64,000 nucleotides of DNA, from positions 339,039,914 through 339,103,913 of the forward strand of contig NC_041394.2 in the NCBI RefSeq assembly GCF_900747795.2, written 5' to 3'. The position numbers were made by a program, and so were the translations under genes. Position 1 is the first letter of the stretch; each line of letters begins with the position of its first letter. The notes under the pieces were generated by a model that saw only the letters and a program-made list of their open reading frames with translations, ran no database searches and had not been told where the DNA came from. Below, piece after piece: positions 57,538-64,000 of this stretch. Origin of the DNA: Erpetoichthys calabaricus. Taxonomy: Eukaryota > Chordata > Cladistia > Polypteriformes > Polypteridae.

Positions 57538-58679
57538 TGCTTATAATGCTTTGCTGTATCCTGAACAATACCATTATAGTTCACCATGCTTTTGGTGGTG
57601 TATTTCATTTAAATAGTAGGTCAACCCTAAACCATCCTCGCACCCCTTTCCTGCAGAAGAGACTGATTAAATAAGATGATTACAATGATATAAAGAAAAT
57701 AACCCAGCAAAACAAACAAAGCAGAGAACAATTGTAATCAATTATATACAAATAAAAAATAAATGAAAACAATCAGATCCATATCTTTGACAACAGATAA
57801 CACACACTGTCGATGTGCTTTTATCGCTTCTTGAATGAAACTAGTTTTTTTTTTTTTTTTACCCCCTGAATAAAAAGATTATTTGCAGCTCATCCCATCT
57901 TAATACCCATAACTGGCAGTCCCTCCATTTCTTGCAGTAGCACATCAGTCTCTTCAAGATGGCCACCTCCAAACTGGAAAGGGCTTTTACCTGTCAGTGA
58001 GGCAATCTCCTGTCTGGTCTTGGATAGTCCACACTTGTATCCTCTACAAGAAAGTTTGTGTTCAGTCCTATTGTACTCTTCCTGCCTTCTCACACTCCTT
58101 TTCAACTGTAGATTAGTGTACCTTTCCTTGGTATCATTGCAACTGACCATTCTTCACAACAGTCCTCCCTATTGCCATCTGCTCAACATGCCTGTTTTTT
58201 TTCCTTTCACATTTCATATACCGGCTTGGGTGAAGATAGATTTTACATTCAGGATGACACAGAGAGAGAGAGAAGACAAATCAGAAAATACATTATATGG
58301 CAGTGTTACATGCTTCCATTAAAACTTTGCACATCATATCACTGGAGAGATGTGTTTTGTGCTTCAAAACATTAACACCTATCTGGCCAGAGTAAACGTT
58401 TGAAAATGTTAAATTGTATTTTGCAATGTTGCATGCATTTCTAGCACCGCATCAAAGGTTGGTGTCTGTCATTTTTCCCGGTACTGCTGGGATGGGCACC
58501 AAAGCCCACCGTAGGCAAAATATCTCACCACACACTAAATTGACAGTTGGTTGGTCTTGATGTTCACAGCTCTCAAAGCTTGTGTCTTACCGTGTATTTT
58601 TATTTGACAACATTCTGCAATGGCATAAAAGATACAATAGTAAAAAAAACTTTTTTTTTCTTTGAAAGCATAGAGGGAT
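57538..58679. other. mostly uncharacterised stretch
   Basis: One minus frame at 58150-57890 (86 codons, starts MVSCNDTKERYTNLQLKRSV) is hydrophilic, but I recognise no family and no splice logic. It could be chance or a decayed element piece. Nothing else seen. Confidence 0.3.
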
Positions 58680-59500
58680 TTTTCACACTTTTTATTAAGT
58701 TAAACCTTTCTTGCTTAATTTTTGCAATTAATGTTGCGTTGTCGGCATATATAATTTCCTGGGTCAATATCGGATTTAATTTATGGTGTTGCCAAGCCTA
58801 CATTTCTTTCTTACCCATATTGATTTTATAATCCTGTATATCACAAATAATAAAGGACTGAGGTTTGCTCCTTGTTTGACACCCTTTTCCACATTCCATA
58901 GCTCGAATATTTGCCCATTGAATTGTGCCATTCCTACATATTTAACTTTTTAATGATCCTTTTAATTTTTTTCTAGCACTTCCATTGTGTCTAGTGATGT
59001 CCATATACTGCATCATGTGCTGCTTTAAATCAAATAACTGCAGGTAAACTTCTTTATTTTTGTCTACTCTTTTCTCATTTTTTTTTTTCTTATGGTAAAA
59101 AGTATGATTTTGTATTTTGTCTTCCTGGTCTTTACTCTGCTTACTCCCCTTGTAATGTTTTCTCTATTGCTGTTCTCAACCTTCTTTCTGTTATCCTTGA
59201 ATATATTTTTAATACTACTGATAACAAACATCCTGCCCTCTGCTTTTTTTTTTAGTTGGGGCATTCGGTTTTTCTGTTATTCCTTCATGCTCTTCTGCTT
59301 CTTCATTGTTCATCCTGTTCTTTTCTAATGGATTTTTAACATGTTCTCCCCTCCTTTTTTCATCATTTTTTGCATAGTTGGCTCTCCAGGCTTTAAGAAT
59401 CCCATCTACCTCTATCCGCAGTTCCACTTTTGAGTGTTCTATGCTTCTGATTTTCTGTGTTTGATTTACCTTTTTCACTGTATTCCAAAATTATTTTTGA
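58680..59500 (-). mobile_element. degenerate LINE reverse transcriptase (RTE-like)
   Basis: On minus, in order: an acidic spacer (LRIEVDGILKAWRANYAKND near 59400), SVVLKIYSRITERRLRTAIE near 59200, QDHTF-like and QHMMQYMDI near 59000, CGKGCQTRSKPQS near 58870, and YADNATLIAKIKQ near 58740 (a YADD box with the last Asp changed to Asn). These follow the order of a non-LTR reverse transcriptase. Clade uncertain, RTE-like by feel. Many breaks. Confidence 0.55.
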
Positions 59501-59559
59501 TCTTCAATACAATGTTCCTTTATTTTCATACCAAGTTATTCCCAGCACTTTTTCTTTGC

Positions 59560-59825
59560 TGAGTTCACAATCTTCCACCGACACGCCCCAGTGTGGCGGA
59601 AGTGCCGGCTGTCTCCCTGGAAGCACTCCGGGTGTTCCCTCTCTTCTTCCCCCCCAGCACTTCCTGGTGTGGTGGAAGTGCTGGGGTCCAGGGTCCTCTA
59701 GGCATGGGGACGCCCCCTGGCGGTGACCATGGGCCCCTACAGGGTTGAGCTTCCAAGCCCTGTACCCATGGCCCCCAATACAACCAGGGCGGTCGCCCCC
59801 TCATGGTCTGGAGGAGGCATAAGCC
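59560..59825 (-). mobile_element. LTR fossil fragment
   Basis: Shares phrases with the solo LTR at 50147-50718 (CACTTCCTGGTGTGG, GGCGGAAGTGCCG). Incomplete and older looking. It ends where the hAT at 59842 begins. Confidence 0.55.
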
Positions 59826-59841
59826 ATCCATCTGTCTAGAG

Positions 59842-60406
59842 CAGGGGTGTGCAAAGTCATTCCTGGAGGGCCGCAGTGGCCGCGGGTTTTTGTTCCAACC
59901 CAGTTGTTTAATTAAAAAACAATCCTTGCCAATAATTACATTTCATGGCTTGTTAGTGCTTTAACTCTGCTATGTCAAGTCATTCTCAAATCCTAGATTT
60001 TTTTTTCCATTCTAAAGATATCACCCAAATATTTTGAAGTGTAAATCGGACGGGTAATTCTCAATCCTTCACTTTTTTCTCTTCTCTTTCCTTCCAAGTA
60101 TTTACCGTAATTAAACCAAATAGTGCCTGATAAATACACACAGGCATAAAGGGTAACAAGCAAAATGGATAACTGCTGGTTTCTTTTTTCATTTGCATCT
60201 TATTGCTAATAAGGAGCAATTAAAAACCAAGAATGCAGCTGTTTAAGACTTAAATAAGCAATAAGGGTTCAAAATCTTAACGAGGGAGACAACTAATATG
60301 AGGCAGAAGTGTTTCTAGAGCAATTAGTGCTTCTTATTAAGCAATTGGGTTGGAACAAAAATCTGCAGCCACTGCGGCCCTCCAGGAATGACTTTGCACA
60401 CCCCTG
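59842..60406. mobile_element. 565-bp hAT miniature element
   Basis: Ends CAGGGGTGTGCAAAGTCATT and complement AATGACTTTGCACACCCCTG; the inverted repeats run about 55 bases (to TGTTCCAACCCA). Perfect 8-bp duplication GTCTAGAG (59834-59841, 60407-60414), fitting the nTCTAGAn preference of Buster-type hATs. No coding. Confidence 0.92.
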
Positions 60407-60414
60407 GTCTAGAG

Positions 60415-61627
60415 CAAGGGTCTCCAACCTTTTTTCCCCCGAGAGCTACTTTTACAAAATGAAAATGGCCGAGAGCTACTCATGTTTATTCTCATAGCTT
60501 ATTTCATCCCAAACAAACTGAATAAGCTTGTTTTGCCTGAACATTTGCAAAATGTTGGTGTCCACAACTCACATTTTACATTAAAACATCACATAAAAAT
60601 ATTTAGTTCACCTGCAAGTGTATTTTGTATGTCTGTAAGCATTTTCCAGTGTATCTCACACTATTGAATTAAAACATGAATGCTGTCAAAACAAAACAAT
60701 GCAATTCCAAATCCACAGATATGACTTCTTCATTTGTCATTTTGTTCCTTGTCACTGTGTCTCTTTATTAACATGTCCAGTTGCGTGTGTGATGTGTTTT
60801 TAGTTAGTCAGATGACTGGCACTGAGGTGTATGGTGGTGTGGAGCCACTTAGGTTCACTCTTATGGAGTCATTTCAATGTTCGTCTCTCAGTCTTGTTCT
60901 GAACTTTGACTTCATGACATTCATATCAGACTCGCAGAGGTATGGAGAACCAAACAAAGCAGACATTTTCAGAGCTGCTTGGTGAAGATTCTTATAGTTA
61001 TCTGGCTCTACTAAGCTCCAGAAATGCTGAGAATGCTGTTGAGACTTTAACTGCACATTATTTTGAAGGTTTACTAATATATAATACCGGTATATACAAT
61101 CCAATGTCTGTCTGTATATCTGTCCGCTACTTAACGGATTTAGATCGGGTTTTTTTTCTATAATTTGCTTGAACATTCCAGTTGATTTTGAGACTTCTCT
61201 CATTTCGCTATGCATCATAGTTTGCTTGTGGTACCGATTTATTTGCGTGAATCCAAGAGACATGCAGCGAGGCAAGTGGTGGGGCTTTCCTCACTCACTC
61301 GCCAGCTTCAGAGCGTGTTCCTTAACTCCGCTTAGCTGGCGAACAAGAGAACAATTGAAGTCAAATTTGTTTGATATTTAAAATAAAGTGTTACGTAGAT
61401 CTTGATGAGTTTGAGTCCGGATATTCTCTTAAGGGTATGCCACATTGAAAAGAGAGATTGCAATTCAGATTATGGATTGTGATATGATTTCTTGGAAAGA
61501 TCGCTCACCCCTAATTTGACTAATCAAGTTTTCAAATTTATGTAGGATTCATTAACCCTTTGGCAAGCTACTTGCAAAGTGGTTGCGATCTACTGGTAGC
61601 TCGTGAGCGACGTGTTGGGGACGCCTG
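60415..61627 (-). mobile_element. composite hAT element, copy 2
   Basis: Inverted relative to 42650-43902 and alike over its whole length, by eye 90% or more. Ends CAAGGGTCTCCAACC (left) and GGGGACGCCTG (right). It carries the same Helitron-like cargo (about 61070-61400) in the same place. The 8-bp flanks (GTCTAGAG, CTTTAGCT) match poorly, which fits an older insertion or loss of one flank. Confidence 0.82.
60874..61068 (-). pseudogene. hAT transposase C-terminal dimerisation region, copy 2
   Basis: Same tail as at 43218-43436 (ALKMSALFGSPYLCESDMNV ... RLRDEH), differing at few residues (SLVEPDNYKN against SLLEADNYKN). The open frame to 61275 runs into the Helitron-like cargo. Confidence 0.8.
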
Positions 61628-61635
61628 CTTTAGCT

Positions 61636-62009
61636 TCTTCTCGCTTTTTTTGTATTCTACGCTGTCTTCCTGAGTTTCGGTTTCTTTTTTTTTTTACAGC
61701 TACTTATTTTTTCTATTTCTTGTATATTTTCTTGAAGCCTGTTTCTATTTTTCTGTTGTCTGTGTTTTTATTCTAATGATACTAATTTAATTTTTGAGCA
61801 TTTTCTTAATCTTTAAGTGGTTTGCGAATGTTAAAGTCCATTACTTTCACTCTGTTTGGTAGACTGCTTTGACTTCATGCGCTGTGTACCTTGCACTTCT
61901 TGTATAAGTAATGTACTCTATAATGCTTTTATGAACCTGTTCTTCTGTTTTGTAAGTACTTGTGTGATTGAACCCAGTGTTCTCCAATTAGCATCTGATT
62001 AGTTAATAC
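61636..62009. other. gene-free stretch
   Basis: T-rich sequence, nothing recognised. Confidence 0.35.
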
Positions 62010-62330
62010 TACTTCTTCTTCTTCTTTTGGCTGCTCCCGTTAGGGGTTGCCACAGTGGATCATCTTCATCCATATCTTTCTGTCTTCTTCATCTTGCTCT
62101 GTTACATCCATCACCTGCATGTCCTCTCTCACCACTTCCATAAACCTTCGCTTAGGCCTTCCTGTTTACCTTTTCCCTGGCAGCTCTATCCTTAGCATCC
62201 TTCTCCCAATATACTCAGCATCTCTCCTCTGCACATGTCCAAACCAATGCAATCTTGCCTCTCTGACTTTGTCTCCCAACTGTCTAACTTGAGCTGACCC
62301 TCTAGTCTAGCATTATTCACCCATTCTCGT
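62010..62330 (-). mobile_element. RTE-like LINE C-terminus and 3' tail
   Basis: On minus: HWFGHVQRRDAEYIGRRMLR then IELPGKGK, and after a frameshift KRRFM-like and VVREDMQVMDV-like phrases, ending in CTAACGGGAGCAGCC and a AAG-repeat tail. This is the usual ending of a fish RTE-like LINE. Its 3' tail is the same as the 62-bp insertion at 8071. Confidence 0.65.
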
Positions 62331-62599
62331 TCACCTCTCTTTCCATGCCATTGTAAGTTATTGTTGTTGTTTAAAAAAAATCACCAAATATGTTTTCATA
62401 CATCTTGATTAATTGTGCAGACGTATGGCCTTGAGAGTGTGTGTATTTGTCTCTTTATTCTTTTTCTTTCACTTCATCATGCAGCATGTGCTCTGGTAGG
62501 TCAGAAAAGCTGTCCATTATGTCCACTTATTAATTTCTTTGAAAGTGTTTGTGTGAGCCTCCATGTGTGTGTACATGCATGTTTAAATAAATTATGTAC

Positions 62600-63480
62600 T
62601 GTGCTGTGAAAAAGTATTCTCCCCCCTCCTGAATTCCTCTATTTTTGCTTATTCATAACATTTAATTGTTTTTAATCTCCAAACAAATTTAGTATAATAT
62701 GACAAAACTGAGTAAATACACAACTTTTAAATGATATCTTGATTTATTGAAGGATAAAAGTTCTTTATACCTGGTTGTGTGGCAACAACTGCAATCAAAC
62801 ACTTCTGGTAACAGGAGACCAGTCTTTGGCATTGCTGTGGAGAACCTGTGTGTTCAGCCACATTGGAGCGTTTTCAACTCTTGAGCTGCCTATTTAAGGT
62901 CCCACCGTGACATCTCAGTGGGAATTAAGTCAGGATGTTGACTAGGTCACCCTAAAATCTTATTTATTTTATTTATTTATTTATGCATGTATGTATATAT
63001 TTAGTGATGGACTTACTCTTGTGCTTTGGATCATTCTCTTGCTGTATAACCCAAATGTGCTTGAGCTTCAGATCATGGACTGATGATGAGAAATTATTAG
63101 TAGTGTTATTAGTATTATACTATTAGTAGACCGCTTAATTCAAACTTTTGTTAATGATAGCATGTCATCCAGGCAAAGAGGTGTTAAACATTCCCACACT
63201 ATCACCACCAAGTTTGACTGTGGGCATTATGTTCTTATTGTGGAAAGCTGTGTTAGCTTTGGACCAGACATAATGAGACCTATGTCTCCAAAAAAAAAAA
63301 AAAAAAAAAGTTCAGTTTTCATTCGTAAGTCCAAACAACATAATCCAAAAAGTTGTAGGGGGTAATAAAGGTCTGGCAGGCATTGCTAAACACCTGCAAA
63401 ATGGCTGGCTTTTACACTAATCTGTTAACTGGGCTTAAGTACCAGAAATAAACTGGCTTAAAACTACAAGGAGGAAATTT
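62600..63480 (-). mobile_element. decayed Tc1-like element
   Basis: Left end GCTGTGAAAAAGTATTCTCC and phrases such as GCAACAACTGCAATCAAAC, CTAGGTCACCCTAAAATC, and CACCACCAAGTTTGACTGTG correspond, on minus, to the common Tc1 transposase order. Transposase too broken to translate; right end not clear. Contains a poly-A run at about 63287-63309. Confidence 0.55.
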
Positions 63481-64000
63481 TTGATACAATATGGGTATTT
63501 CTTAGGGATTGAACTTCCAAGGGGAAAAGGTGTTCAAAACAATGTGGGTATCTTAGGGTGAGTGAAATGCCAAAGGTACCTCCCAAGAGTATCTCTTGCT
63601 TTCGCACTTATTATGGGGCTTTGTCTGCTGCATGATATTGCCATTATACATTACTTACAGACTGAAAAGCAGGGGTGTCCTCCCTTGGAGTTTTACCGCA
63701 GTTATCAATCTATGTTAGAATTTGGCATGGAATGAAGATGAGCTGGGCTCTCAAACAGGGATGTGCAGTCAGGGGAGTCAGGTGAGGCCATCATGAAAAA
63801 TAAAAAAACTAATCATGATAACATAAAATAAATGTGTCCACTGGTCTGTGCTATAAATTTATTTTCTGTATGATTCCAATAATTGTGATCATTTTTATAG
63901 TCAAAATTGCTGAATTTGCGCATTTCCTGTTTAAATGCAGGAGAAAAACGGGAGGTGCAGCAGACACGAGCCTCACCTCACCTCAGACTGCTCTCTCCCT
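63481..64000. other. window end, possible hAT-like start
   Basis: No gene. CAGGGATGTGCAGTCAGGGG at 63757 could be a transposon left end whose partner lies beyond the window. Confidence 0.25.

Overview
The window looks like a repeat-rich, TE-nested region of a ray-finned fish genome. A polypterid (bichir or reedfish) is my best guess, from the zinc-finger gene style, the dense Tc1, hAT, Harbinger and Helitron load, and a tRNA-headed SINE with a GGAT-repeat tail; this is inference. The only host genes I can support are two C2H2 zinc-finger genes arranged head to head. Gene 1 (minus strand) has an acidic KEE-rich exon at 18068-18404 and a ten-finger terminal exon at 9686-10839. Gene 2 (plus strand) has the homologous KEE exon at 40156-40579 and a terminal exon at 54041-54648 with one dead and five intact fingers. 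In both genes the split falls after the first base of a codon, so the exons join in frame (496 and 343 residues). Zinc-finger relics lie beyond both genes (8600-8900 minus, 55050-55390 plus). Candidate promoters sit between them: a CRE-containing motif at 32036-32055, followed by a good splice donor, occurs again as a head-to-head inverted pair at 24264-24319.

Layout. 1-1500: little recognisable, with a possible old LTR. 1540-5130: broken L1/Tx1-type LINE. 5135-8540: two adjacent PIF/Harbinger copies sharing a CTG target site. 8600-10839: zinc-finger relic and gene 1 terminal exon. 11250-16533: Rex1-like LINE piece, then nested Tc1 elements with a SINE, then a nearly whole Tc1 copy. 18068-18441: gene 1 N-terminal exon. 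19986-22167: TTAA-flanked element with long inverted arms and tRNA-like sequences. 24160-24562: divergent promoter candidate. 24707-27625: Tc1-like fragment, a tandem-repeat element, a solo LTR fossil and a Tigger-like element.

28830-31625: Penelope-like 3' end with a SINE, then an L2-type LINE carrying a 61-bp Tc1-type miniature. 32036-32182: gene 2 promoter and leader exon candidate. 33240-35504: hAT element with a Harbinger inside. 36000-36543: Helitron piece. 37690-38890: second L2-type LINE. 40118-40579: gene 2 KEE exon. 42600-44460: RTE-like LINE with a composite hAT inside it. 45070-49019: Helitron piece, then a Tc1 copy spanning an assembly gap. 49156-52665: Tigger-like element, solo LTR fossil, and a Tc1 element framed by an unusual outer inverted repeat. 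53220-55538: L2 tail, gene 2 terminal exon, and a zinc-finger relic cut by a SINE. 56840-62330: Helitron-like, RTE-like and hAT elements. 62600-63480: decayed Tc1 relic.

All the DNA transposons appear incapable of coding a full transposase. The two zinc-finger genes are the only candidates for live host function and may well act as TE-directed repressors, but nothing in the sequence proves a target.
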